Of a stretch of DNA of 64,000 nt, positions 27,305 to 35,400 are shown piece by piece (within the stretch, counting starts at the first letter, position 1; each line of letters opens with the position of its first letter). The stretch is from the NCBI RefSeq assembly GCF_009711135.1, contig NZ_WMIC01000007.1, forward strand, positions 186,001 to 250,000, given 5' to 3'. The position numbers and the translations under genes are program-made. Below the pieces are notes generated by a model. The model was not told the DNA's origin. It did not search any database and saw nothing but the letters and a program-made list of their open reading frames with translations. This stretch comes from Flavobacterium sp. LC2016-01 (lineage in GTDB: Bacteria; Bacteroidota; Bacteroidia; Flavobacteriales; Flavobacteriaceae).

Positions 27305-27368
27305 TGCCACAGATTAAAGGATTAAAAATGATTTTTTCCAATCTGTGAAAATCCTTTAATCTGTGGCA
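27305..27368. repeat. Palindromic repeat TGCCACAGATTAAAGGATT, copy 1
   Basis: A 19-bp perfect inverted repeat (27305-27323 with 27350-27368) lies between the SDR and aldo/keto reductase genes. The same 19-base arms occur at 39879-39935 with a different loop. Loop conservation is poor while the arms are identical, as in REP-like elements. Confidence 0.85.
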
Positions 27369-27387
27369 ACTATTTTTTAATCGCATT

Positions 27388-27426
27388 TTAGCTGAACACT
27401 AAAAACTGTAAACTGAACACTAAAAA
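27388..27426. repeat. CTGAACACTAAAA repeat
   Basis: Two CTGAACACTAAAA words lie just past the aldo/keto reductase stop. The same word family builds the dyad at 29535-29670. Confidence 0.5.
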
Positions 27427-28302
27427 TTAAGGCACATCGTCGCCCATACTTTCTGTCCAGATAGCAAACCAGTCTTCTTTATCCATTTTTAACTCAACTG
27501 CTTTCATTAGAGACTGAATTCTGGCAACGTTAACAGTTCCTGCAATTGGAATAACGCCTGCCGGATGTTTTAAAATCCAGGCCAACAAAAGTGTATCTGC
27601 ACCTAAATGGTATTTTTCCAACAGTACTGAAAACAGTTTTTTCAATCGGCGTGTTTTTTTGGTATCTTCTCTAAAAACAGTTCCAAGCGGATTCCATGAC
27701 AACGGACGAATTCCGTGTGTCTGCATATAATCCAAACTTCCGTCAATCATGGGTTCAAAATGCGTTGCCGAAAATTGCACCTGATTGTAGCTTACTTCTG
27801 TTTTTTGACGAATTAATTCCGTTTGAGAATTCGTAAAATTAGAAAGTCCAAAATCAATAATTTTTCCTTCCGCTTTTAATTTTTCAACTGCTTCTGCGAT
27901 TTCATCGGTCTGCATCAACGGACTTGGCCTGTGCAGTAAAAAAACATCAATGTAATCTGTTTTGAGTTTTTTTAGCGATTCTTCTACAGACCAAATGATA
28001 TAATCTTTAGAATAATCATAATGTTTGATTTTGTTTTCCGGTCGCTTTTCGGCAATCATCTGAATACCGCACTTCGAAATTAATTGTAATTTTTCTCGGG
28101 AAATTTTACTTGCTTTGAAGGCTTTTCCAAAATCAGTTTCGGTAGTATAGTCGCCATAAATATCGGCGTGATCAAAAGTGGTAATTTTGTTTTCGATACT
28201 AATTTGTATCAAATTTTCCATTTCTTTAGTTGAAAGGTTTTTGTCCCAGATTCCCCAATTCATAGTGCCTGAAATAATAGGCGATAATGTTGTTTTGCTC
28301 AT
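27427..28302 (-). CDS. Aldo/keto reductase family oxidoreductase
   Basis: A 291-residue TIM-barrel reductase that would use NADPH to reduce a carbonyl. The catalytic tetrad is visible as Asp44 (FDHADIYG), Tyr49, Lys77 (ISKCGIQ) and His124 (FLLHRPSP). The C-terminal cofactor segment is WILKHPAGVIPIAGTVNVARI. It is closest in pattern to YdhF-type oxidoreductases of E. coli, whose substrates are poorly known. The gene is co-directional with the SDR but separated by a palindromic repeat. It is divergent from moxR across 224 bases. Confidence 0.88.
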   Translation of the reverse strand: MSKTTLSPIISGTMNWGIWDKNLSTKEMENLIQISIENKITTFDHADIYGDYTTETDFGKAFKASKISREKLQLISKCGIQMIAEKRPENKIKHYDYSKDYIIWSVEESLKKLKTDYIDVFLLHRPSPLMQTDEIAEAVEKLKAEGKIIDFGLSNFTNSQTELIRQKTEVSYNQVQFSATHFEPMIDGSLDYMQTHGIRPLSWNPLGTVFREDTKKTRRLKKLFSVLLEKYHLGADTLLLAWILKHPAGVIPIAGTVNVARIQSLMKAVELKMDKEDWFAIWTESMGDDVP

Positions 28303-28526
28303 GGTTATATTGCGTTATTTTTGGTAATAAATATGCTTTTTAAAAGCATATCCATCAAAGTTCTTAAAAATATAAAAATAGATTCACAATTCGTCCTTAA
28401 AATTAGGTCTTTGGTCGAAGTTTTAACCATTCTTTAACATCTTACTTCTCAAAAAATATTCAATTTGCACTCTCAAAAACAAGGCGTAAAAATCAAAGGT
28501 TCAAAAAGGCTTTTAAAAATATTTAT

Positions 28527-29531
28527 ATGGAAGAAAATACAACGACTTTAGACATTAGAGCGATAAATGAAAAAATTGAAAGAGAAAGTGCTTTTATAGA
28601 CCTTCTTACAATGGAAATGAACAAAGTTATTGTGGGCCAGAAACACATGGTCGAACGTTTATTAATTGGTCTTTTAGGACAAGGGCACATTTTATTAGAA
28701 GGTGTTCCTGGTTTGGCAAAGACTTTAGCAATTAATACTTTGTCTCAAGCAGTTCAAGGTTCTTTCAGCCGTATCCAGTTTACTCCAGATTTATTACCTG
28801 CCGATGTTATCGGAACGATGATTTACAACATCAAGGCAAACGAATTTTCTATTAAAAAAGGGCCAATTTTTGCCAACTTCGTACTTGCCGATGAGATCAA
28901 CCGTGCTCCTGCAAAAGTTCAGTCAGCACTTTTAGAGGCGATGCAGGAAAAACAAGTAACTATTGGCGACACGACTTTTAAATTGGATCGTCCGTTTTTA
29001 GTATTGGCAACTCAAAACCCTGTTGAGCAAGAAGGAACTTACCAGCTTCCTGAAGCGCAAGTGGACCGTTTCATGCTTAAAACCGTAATTGATTATCCAA
29101 AAATTGACGAAGAACGTTTTGTAATTCGCCAAAACTTAAAAGGAAGTTACGAAAAAGTAAACCCTGTAGTTTCTGTAGAACAAATTTTGCGTGCGCAAGA
29201 AGCTGTTCGTGAAGTTTACATGGACGAAAAAATCGAAAAATATATCTTAGATATCATCTTTGCTACTCGTTATCCAGAGAAGTACAAATTAGCCGACTTA
29301 AAACCTCTTATCAGTTTTGGTGCATCGCCGCGTGGAAGTATCAATTTAGCAAATGCTGCTAAATGTTACGCTTTTATCAAACGCCGCGGATATGTAATTC
29401 CAGAAGATGTTCGTGCTGTTGTACATGATGTTTTACGTCACAGAGTTGGAATCACATATGAGGCTGAAGCCGAAAACATTACTTCTGTAGACATTATCAA
29501 CAAAATCGTAAACGAGATTGAAGTACCTTAA
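28527..29531 (+). CDS. MoxR family AAA ATPase
   Basis: A 334-residue MoxR ATPase. Walker A is GVPGLAKT (59-66), Walker B is VLADEINRAPAK with the Asp-Glu pair at 122-123, sensor 1 is ATQNPVEQEGTYQLPEAQVDRF, and an arginine-rich lid follows. MoxR proteins act as chaperones that activate partners with VWA domains. Here it opens the bat block, followed by DUF58 and two VWA proteins, the classic arrangement. It is the first gene of a long run on the plus strand. The 224-base upstream region holds no exact -7 box that I can defend. Confidence 0.93.
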   Translation: MEENTTTLDIRAINEKIERESAFIDLLTMEMNKVIVGQKHMVERLLIGLLGQGHILLEGVPGLAKTLAINTLSQAVQGSFSRIQFTPDLLPADVIGTMIYNIKANEFSIKKGPIFANFVLADEINRAPAKVQSALLEAMQEKQVTIGDTTFKLDRPFLVLATQNPVEQEGTYQLPEAQVDRFMLKTVIDYPKIDEERFVIRQNLKGSYEKVNPVVSVEQILRAQEAVREVYMDEKIEKYILDIIFATRYPEKYKLADLKPLISFGASPRGSINLANAAKCYAFIKRRGYVIPEDVRAVVHDVLRHRVGITYEAEAENITSVDIINKIVNEIEVP

Positions 29532-29534
29532 AAA

Positions 29535-29670
29535 AAGTGCTCAGTGTTCAGATTTTAGTATTCAGTCAGCAAACTGATACTTTGATTCTTGAACACTAAC
29601 AAAAGACAGAAAGACCTTTTAGATTTTGAACTTCACTGAACACTTTCTAACTGATCACTGAACACTAATA
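29535..29670. repeat. Dyad of TGAACACT words between moxR and DUF58
   Basis: AGTGTTCAG (29543-29551) on the left is answered by CTGAACACT at 29636-29644 and again at 29658-29666. TTCAGTCAG and AACTGAT words lie between. The 143-base spacer holds no gene. Confidence 0.6.
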
Positions 29671-29674
29671 AAAA

Positions 29675-30538
29675 ATGGATACAAAAGAGCTTTTAAAAAA
29701 AGTACGGAAAATAGAAATCAAAACCAAAAGACTGAGCAATCATATCTTTTCGGGAGAGTACCATTCTTCATTTAAAGGGCGCGGGATGACTTTTAGCGAG
29801 GTGCGTCAATACCAATATGGCGATGATATTCGTAACATCGATTGGAATGTAACCGCACGCTACAATGAAGCCCACGTAAAAGTTTTTGAAGAAGAACGCG
29901 AATTAACCATGGTTTTAATGGTTGATATTTCGGGTTCAGAAGGTTTTGGTTCTAAAAGTCAATTTAAAAAAGACATCGTAACCGAAATTGCGGCAACGAT
30001 GGCTTTTTCGGCTACACAAAACAATGATAAGATTGGTTTAATCTTATTTTCTGACAATGTCGAATTGTATATTCCGCCAAAAAAAGGGCGCTCGCATGTT
30101 TTGAGAATCATTCGTGAACTAATCGAATTTGAACCAAAAAGCCATAAAACGGATATTTCAGAAGCTTTGAAATTTTTATCCGGAACTCAGAAAAAGAAAG
30201 CCATCGTTTTTATGATTTCAGATTTTATGTCTGAAAATTATGAGCAGACATTAAAAATTGCTTCAAAAAAACATGATCTTACTGGAGTTCGTGTGTATGA
30301 CATTCGCGAAGAAAAAATTCCAAATTTAGGAATGGTAAATATGTTGGATGCCGAAACAGGAAAAACAATTCTGGTTGACACAGGATCAAAGACGGTTCGA
30401 ATGAATTACGAAAAACACTATCAGGAAAGAGTAAATTATTTCAAAGAAACGTTCAGTAAATCGGGTGCTGGCGTAGTGAACAGCAGAGTCGACGAAAATT
30501 ATGTAACTAAATTATTGGGCTATTTCAAGTCGAGATAA
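29675..30538 (+). CDS. DUF58 domain protein
   Basis: A 287-residue cytosolic protein with the DUF58 block YGDDIRNIDWNVTARYNEAHVK (about 48-69; key residues Gly-Asp-Asp, Arg53 and Trp57) followed by a VWA-like fold with DISGS at 84-88. In MoxR-VWA systems this protein is the adaptor between the ATPase and the membrane VWA proteins. Start and length are typical. A perfect 10-bp hairpin begins at the base after its stop codon. Confidence 0.9.
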   Translation: MDTKELLKKVRKIEIKTKRLSNHIFSGEYHSSFKGRGMTFSEVRQYQYGDDIRNIDWNVTARYNEAHVKVFEEERELTMVLMVDISGSEGFGSKSQFKKDIVTEIAATMAFSATQNNDKIGLILFSDNVELYIPPKKGRSHVLRIIRELIEFEPKSHKTDISEALKFLSGTQKKKAIVFMISDFMSENYEQTLKIASKKHDLTGVRVYDIREEKIPNLGMVNMLDAETGKTILVDTGSKTVRMNYEKHYQERVNYFKETFSKSGAGVVNSRVDENYVTKLLGYFKSR

Positions 30539-30560
30539 TTATCCCGAAACTTCGGGATAA
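30539..30560 (+). other. Perfect hairpin directly after the DUF58 stop
   Basis: TTATCCCGAA (30539-30548) pairs with TTCGGGATAA (30551-30560) with a two-base loop. No T run follows, so it is not a simple terminator. It may be an mRNA 3'-end block or processing site. Confidence 0.65.
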
Positions 30561-30686
30561 GATGGTTAAAATATTAGATTTTAAAATATCGTTTTTCAAT
30601 TATAAAAATAGAATCCGCTTAAATCAGCGTCATCCACGTGCCATTAAAGCAATCGTTTTAGACTAAAATCTGAAATCAAAAATCAA

Positions 30687-32318
30687 ATGAAATTAAAATT
30701 TTACATATTTTTATTTTTACTTACTTCGGCAGGTTTTGCGCAGCAAAAACAAGTTGAAACAAGCATTGATACCACAAAAAATAAAATTGGAGCTGAGTTT
30801 AAGCTGACTCTTAAGACCGTTGTAAGTTCAAAATCGAAAGTTGTTTTTCCTAAAGACAAAAAATTTGGGCCACTTGAAGTAATTCAGTCGTATCCTGTTG
30901 ATACCGTAAAGAAAGACGGCAATTACGAGCTCATCAAAAAATACGGTTTAACCCAATTTGATTCTGGAAAATATACAATTCCTTCAGTCAAAATTTTAAT
31001 CGACAAAAAACCTTTTTTCTCTGATTCTCTTAAAGTTGAAGTTGCCAGCGTAAAAGTAGATACGTTACAGCAAAAAATGTATGATATTAAAGATATCAGT
31101 ACTCCAGATGAAGGCCTTGGCGCATGGTGGAAATATGTTTTGGCATTACTGATTATTCTTGGAATCGGTGCTTTTGTGTATTGGTACGTAAAAAAACGTC
31201 AACAAAAGAAAATCGAAGAAGAAGTTTACAAAACTCCAATCGAAAAAGCGACAAGCCTTTTAAATAATCTAGAACAGAAAGAACTTGTTCAAAAAGGAGA
31301 AATCAAAGAATACTATAGCGAACTGACCGATATTGCACGAAATTATATTGAAGAAGCCATTCATATTCCAGCAATGGAAAGCACAACTTCTGAATTAATT
31401 CAAGCCATCAGAACAGCTTCGACTAAAAAGAAAATGACTTTGACGCCAGAAACGGTTGAAAATTTGGAACGCGTTTTACGTCAGGCCGATTTAGTAAAAT
31501 TTGCAAAATCTAAGCCTTTAGATTTTGAAATTACTGAAGATAGAAATAAAATTCAAAAAGTAATTTTAACGCTGGATAATGCAATTCCAACCGAAATTCC
31601 TTCTGAAGAAGATGAATTACTGAATGAAGCGCAAAGACAAAAGCAGATAAAGCTTCAATTAAAAAAACAAAGAAACAAACGAATTACTATTGCGGTAGGA
31701 TCTGTTTTTGCTTTATTGATCGTAACAACTGCCGTTTTAATTGCTGTTAAAGGTTTCACTAACGTTAAAGATACCGTTTTAATGAACCCAACCAAACGTC
31801 TTCTGGAAGGCGAATGGGTAAAAAGCGAGTATGGAAATCCAGGTGTTTTAGTTGAAACTCCACAAGTTTTAAAACGAATGGATCCGCTAAAAGTTCTTCC
31901 GAAAGATGCTATGGCTTTGATTAAGGAAATGCAGCTTTTTGTTTATGGAGGCATGACGGACAATTTTTACATTGCGGTTTCAACGAGTAAATTTAAAACT
32001 CCAACAGAAATAGATTTGGCAAAAACCTTAGAAGGTTCATTAAAAATTATTGAAGCTCAAGGCGGACAAAATATTATTGTAAAACAAGAAGATTATCAGA
32101 CAAACGAAGGTGTACAAGGCTTAAAAGGATACGGTACCATGACGATCATAAATCCTCTTACTAAAAGCAGTACAAAAGTATATTATGAAATTCTTCTGTT
32201 CAAACAAGAACAAGGATTGCAGCAGATTATTATTTCGCACGAAGAAGGCGACAGCTACGGAAATACAATTACTGACCGAATTTTAAATTCTGTTGAACTT
32301 AAAAAAGCTAGCAACTAA
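30687..32318 (+). CDS. Bat-operon membrane protein of unknown function
   Basis: A 543-residue envelope protein. A signal peptide (1-18, ending GFAQ) leads into an Ig-like beta domain reminiscent of BatD (about 20-125). Then come a TM segment at about 146-167 (KYVLALLIILGIGAFVYWYV), a cytosolic helical part (170-325) with IKEYYSELTDIARNYIEEA, a second TM at about 331-352 and a C-terminal 190-residue outer domain. The helical block resembles the tail of BatD proteins and DUF4381. Its stop overlaps the batA start by one base, so the two are translationally coupled. It is part of the Bat complex by position. Confidence 0.75.
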   Translation: MKLKFYIFLFLLTSAGFAQQKQVETSIDTTKNKIGAEFKLTLKTVVSSKSKVVFPKDKKFGPLEVIQSYPVDTVKKDGNYELIKKYGLTQFDSGKYTIPSVKILIDKKPFFSDSLKVEVASVKVDTLQQKMYDIKDISTPDEGLGAWWKYVLALLIILGIGAFVYWYVKKRQQKKIEEEVYKTPIEKATSLLNNLEQKELVQKGEIKEYYSELTDIARNYIEEAIHIPAMESTTSELIQAIRTASTKKKMTLTPETVENLERVLRQADLVKFAKSKPLDFEITEDRNKIQKVILTLDNAIPTEIPSEEDELLNEAQRQKQIKLQLKKQRNKRITIAVGSVFALLIVTTAVLIAVKGFTNVKDTVLMNPTKRLLEGEWVKSEYGNPGVLVETPQVLKRMDPLKVLPKDAMALIKEMQLFVYGGMTDNFYIAVSTSKFKTPTEIDLAKTLEGSLKIIEAQGGQNIIVKQEDYQTNEGVQGLKGYGTMTIINPLTKSSTKVYYEILLFKQEQGLQQIIISHEEGDSYGNTITDRILNSVELKKASN

Positions 32319-33319
32319 TGGGAAAGATCACTTTTTTAAATCCAGAATTCTTTTGGCTGTTTCTTTTGATTCCGGTTGTGATTGCTTGGTATTTCTGGAA
32401 AAAAAACCAGCAGTCGGCTACTTTAAAAATGAGTTCGACGACGGGTTTTAAAAACAGCGAATCATTGCTGGTAAAACTAAAACCTTGTTTATATGTTTTC
32501 AGAATTCTTGCCTTATGTTCTTTGATTATCGCTCTGGCAAGACCAAGAACAGTTGATGTAAGTAATCAGACGAAAACAACTAAAGGAATTGATATTGTCA
32601 TGGCAATTGACGTTTCTGGAAGTATGCTGGCAAAAGATTTAAAGCCAAACCGTATGGAAGCTTTAAAGAGAGTTGCTGCAGATTTTGTGGAAGAAAGACC
32701 AAATGACAGAATCGGATTGGTTTTATATGCTTCGGAAGCTTATACCAAAACACCTGTTACAAGTGATAAAGCCATTATTTTAGAAGCAATTAAAGAAATC
32801 AGATACGACAATGCATTGCAGGACGGAACCGGAATTGGAATGGGACTTGCAACCGCAGTGAACCGTTTAAAAGACAGTAAAGCAAAAAGTCGCGTTATTA
32901 TCTTATTGACAGATGGGGTTAATAATGCCGGATTTATCGAGCCCGAAACTGCTGCTGATATTGCAAAACAATACGGAATTAAAGTGTACACGATTGGTTT
33001 AGGAAGTAACGGAATGGCCGAATCTCCTTATGCTTATGGTCCAAACGGCGGATTTTTATACAAAATGCAAAAAGTGGAGATCGATGAGCAGTTAATGAAA
33101 AATATTGCCCGCAAAACTGACGGAACTTATTTTAGAGCAACAAGCAACGACAGACTTGCACAAATTTATAACGCAATCAACAAATTAGAAACAACTGAAA
33201 TACAAGAATTAAAGTTCTACGATTATGATGAAAAATATAGATTTTTTGTTTCGCTCGCAGTTCTTTTATTGCTGTTGGAAGTTGGTTTAAGAAATACAGT
33301 TTATAGAAGCTTCATTTAA
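32318..33319 (+). CDS. batA: VWA domain-containing protein BatA
   Basis: A 333-residue inner-membrane protein. Two N-terminal TM segments (about 10-27 and 58-75, the second ending in the BatA-typical LARPR) precede a VWA domain with MIDAS motif DVSGS at 98-102 and LLTDGVNNAG. A last TM segment lies near 306-322. BatA and BatB are the VWA pair of the Bacteroides aerotolerance operon, thought to form a membrane complex activated by MoxR. Its start overlaps the previous stop. A dyad of AATTCCAA words separates it from batB. Confidence 0.92.
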   Translation: MGKITFLNPEFFWLFLLIPVVIAWYFWKKNQQSATLKMSSTTGFKNSESLLVKLKPCLYVFRILALCSLIIALARPRTVDVSNQTKTTKGIDIVMAIDVSGSMLAKDLKPNRMEALKRVAADFVEERPNDRIGLVLYASEAYTKTPVTSDKAIILEAIKEIRYDNALQDGTGIGMGLATAVNRLKDSKAKSRVIILLTDGVNNAGFIEPETAADIAKQYGIKVYTIGLGSNGMAESPYAYGPNGGFLYKMQKVEIDEQLMKNIARKTDGTYFRATSNDRLAQIYNAINKLETTEIQELKFYDYDEKYRFFVSLAVLLLLLEVGLRNTVYRSFI

Positions 33320-33334
33320 TTTTGAAAAAATTAA

Positions 33335-33435
33335 AAATTCCAATTTTAAAAATTCCAAATACCAAAATTGGAATTTAAACCTTTGAAATTGAGAATTTAA
33401 AATAGATTTGGAATTTGTAATTTCTTTATTGGAAT
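33335..33435. repeat. AATTCCAA dyad between batA and batB
   Basis: AAATTCCAATTTT (33335-33347) and AAAATTGGAATTT (33364-33376) form a perfect 13-bp inverted repeat. Two further TTGGAATTT words follow. It belongs to the family at 11943, 23071 and 38007. Confidence 0.7.
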
Positions 33436-33446
33436 TTAAAATATTT

Positions 33447-34481
33447 ATGGAATTAGACGAAAAAAAATATTTATACCTTTTATTCTTACTGCCAATTTTG
33501 GTGTGTGTTTTTCTTTTCAATGTATATTGGAAACGAAAAAAACAGCGCGAATTTGGTGATGTAGAAATGGTCAAAAAGCTGAGCCCTGAAAGTTCTGTTT
33601 TCAAACCAGTATTAAAATTATCGATTATACTTTTAGCACTTGCCTGTTTAATTATCGGATTGGTAAATCCGAAGATTGGTACTAAAATGGAAACCGTAAA
33701 ACGTGAAGGTATTGATATTGTTTTTGCTGTTGACGTTTCTAAAAGTATGCTTGCTGAAGATGTGGCACCGAGCCGTTTAGAGAAAAGCAAACAGATTGTT
33801 TCGCAAATTATCAATCAGTTAGGAAGCGACCGAATTGGGATTGTGGCATACGCAGGAAGCGCTTTTCCGGTTTTGCCAATCACAACAGATTACAGCGTTG
33901 CCAAAATGTTTCTGCAAAGTATGAGCCCAGATATGGTTTCATCTCAAGGAACTTCGCTTGATGAAGCAATTCGATTATCCTCCACTTATTTTGATGAAAA
34001 AAGCAAAACAAGCAAACTGCTGATATTGATTTCTGATGGAGAAGATCATTCTGAAGGAGCAACTGCAGCTGCGGAAGAAGCCAATAAATTGGGAATGAAA
34101 ATCATTACAATTGGTGTTGGAACTGAAAAAGGAGGCACAATTCCGTTAAAAGAAAACGGCATTGTAAGAAGTCATCAAAAAGATCAAAACGGAGCAATTG
34201 TGATCACCAAATTAAATCAAGAAGGTTTAAAAACGATTGCAAAAGCAACAAAAGGCGGTTATGTTTACGGCGGCAATACTAAAGAAGTTTTAGATTACAT
34301 AAAAAACGCTTTGAACAATATTCAGAAAACCGAATTCGAAGCTACACAAATGGCCGAATTTCAATCGCAGTTTCAATGGTTCATTGGCTTTGCGTTTCTG
34401 TTATTATTCTTGGATATTTTCTTATTGGAAAGAAAGACAAATTGGATAAAAGAGTTGAATTTATTTAACGAAAAGAAATAA
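33447..34481 (+). CDS. batB: VWA domain-containing protein BatB
   Basis: A 344-residue paralogue of BatA. It has two N-terminal TM segments (about 8-26 and 54-72), a VWA domain with DVSKS at 96-100 and LISDGEDHSEG, and a C-terminal TM near 311-328. The ATG at 33447 is preferred over an upstream ATG at 33408, which would add a repeat-encoded tail and displace the first TM. It follows batA across a repeat-filled spacer and is followed by a small hairpin before batC. Confidence 0.92.
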   Translation: MELDEKKYLYLLFLLPILVCVFLFNVYWKRKKQREFGDVEMVKKLSPESSVFKPVLKLSIILLALACLIIGLVNPKIGTKMETVKREGIDIVFAVDVSKSMLAEDVAPSRLEKSKQIVSQIINQLGSDRIGIVAYAGSAFPVLPITTDYSVAKMFLQSMSPDMVSSQGTSLDEAIRLSSTYFDEKSKTSKLLILISDGEDHSEGATAAAEEANKLGMKIITIGVGTEKGGTIPLKENGIVRSHQKDQNGAIVITKLNQEGLKTIAKATKGGYVYGGNTKEVLDYIKNALNNIQKTEFEATQMAEFQSQFQWFIGFAFLLLFLDIFLLERKTNWIKELNLFNEKK

Positions 34482-34506
34482 TTGTTCTGCTAAAATCTCA
34501 GAACAA
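34482..34506 (+). other. Hairpin directly after batB
   Basis: TTGTTCTG (34482-34489) pairs with CAGAACAA (34499-34506) starting at the base after the stop codon. An A run, not a T run, follows, so termination on this strand is unlikely. Confidence 0.55.
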
Positions 34507-34523
34507 AAAAATAAAAATTTAGA

Positions 34524-35291
34524 ATGAAAAATTTACTTCTTTATATTTTACTAACGTTTTCTTTAGCAGTTGCTGCTCAAGAAAAAGACAAAACATTGCC
34601 AGACGGGAACGAAGAATATAAACAGAATAAATTTGTTGATGCCGAAGCGAATTATAGAATTTCGCAGTCAAAATTTCCAAAAAAAGCTGCTGCTTCTTAC
34701 AACTTAGGAAATACAATATACAAACAAAACCAAATTTCGGAAGCTAAATATGCTTACGCGAAAGCGATAAAAAATGCCAAAACACGTCCTGAAAAACATA
34801 CTGCCTATCATAACTTAGGGAATGTTTTCATGAAAGAGAAAAATTACACGCAGGCTGTTGAAGCGTATAAAGAAGCACTTCGAAATGATCCAACAGACGA
34901 CGAAACGCGTTATAATTATGCTTTGGCCAAACAAAAGCTAAAAGAAAATCCGCCTAAAAACGACAACAAAGACAAGAATAAGGATAAGGACAAAGACAAG
35001 GATAAAAATAAAGATAAAAACAAGGACAAAGATAAAAACAAGGACAAGGATAAAGATAAAAAAGACGACAAAGGCGATAAAGACAAGGATAAAAAAGATG
35101 GCAAAAATGATCCGAAGAAAGATGATAAATCAGACAACAACGGACAGCCAAAACCACAGCCTGGAGGAATATCTAAAGAACGAGTTCAGAATTTACTAGA
35201 TGCCGTAAACAACGAAGAAAAGAAAATTCAGGATAAAGTAAACGCCCAAAAAGTAAAAGGAAGTCCTAAAAAAGCAGAAAAAGACTGGTAG
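34524..35291 (+). CDS. batC: TPR protein BatC with Lys/Asp-rich tract
   Basis: A 255-residue periplasmic protein. A signal peptide (1-19), three TPR-like units (about 25-130, with AAASYNLGNTIYKQNQ and TAYHNLGNVFMKEKNY) and then an extraordinary charged tract at 146-203 made almost only of Lys, Asp and Asn, encoded by near-repetitive AAA/GAC/AAG codons. The C-terminal part resumes with GGISKERVQNLLDAVNNEE, a segment typical of BatC. TPRs suggest that it docks other Bat proteins. The tract is a low-complexity linker that may vary in length between strains. Confidence 0.88.
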   Translation: MKNLLLYILLTFSLAVAAQEKDKTLPDGNEEYKQNKFVDAEANYRISQSKFPKKAAASYNLGNTIYKQNQISEAKYAYAKAIKNAKTRPEKHTAYHNLGNVFMKEKNYTQAVEAYKEALRNDPTDDETRYNYALAKQKLKENPPKNDNKDKNKDKDKDKDKNKDKNKDKDKNKDKDKDKKDDKGDKDKDKKDGKNDPKKDDKSDNNGQPKPQPGGISKERVQNLLDAVNNEEKKIQDKVNAQKVKGSPKKAEKDW

Positions 35292-35300
35292 GATTTTTGG

Positions 35301-35395
35301 GTTAATCGTTTAACCGTTTATTTGTTTATCGAATAGACAGTTAAACGATTAAACAGTTAAACAAATAAACGTTAAACAGCAAAAACGATTAAACA
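35301..35395. repeat. GTTTAA/TTAAAC dyad between batC and batD
   Basis: The left arm (35301-35330) with GTTTAACCGTTTATTTGTTT is mirrored on the right by AAACAGTTAAACAAATAAAC (35351-35370), followed by further TTAAAC words. The spacer between the two genes is almost wholly repeat. Confidence 0.65.
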
Positions 35396-35400
35396 ATTTA

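Noticed and set aside
34958..35132. Short tandem repeats resembling a CRISPR or VNTR array
   Set aside because: The repeats are six-base coding units inside batC with no unique spacers and no cas genes.
34916..35157. Long Ser/Leu- and Cys/Tyr-rich minus-strand frames opposite batC
   Set aside because: They are the complement of the Lys/Asp codon tract and have no coding character of their own.
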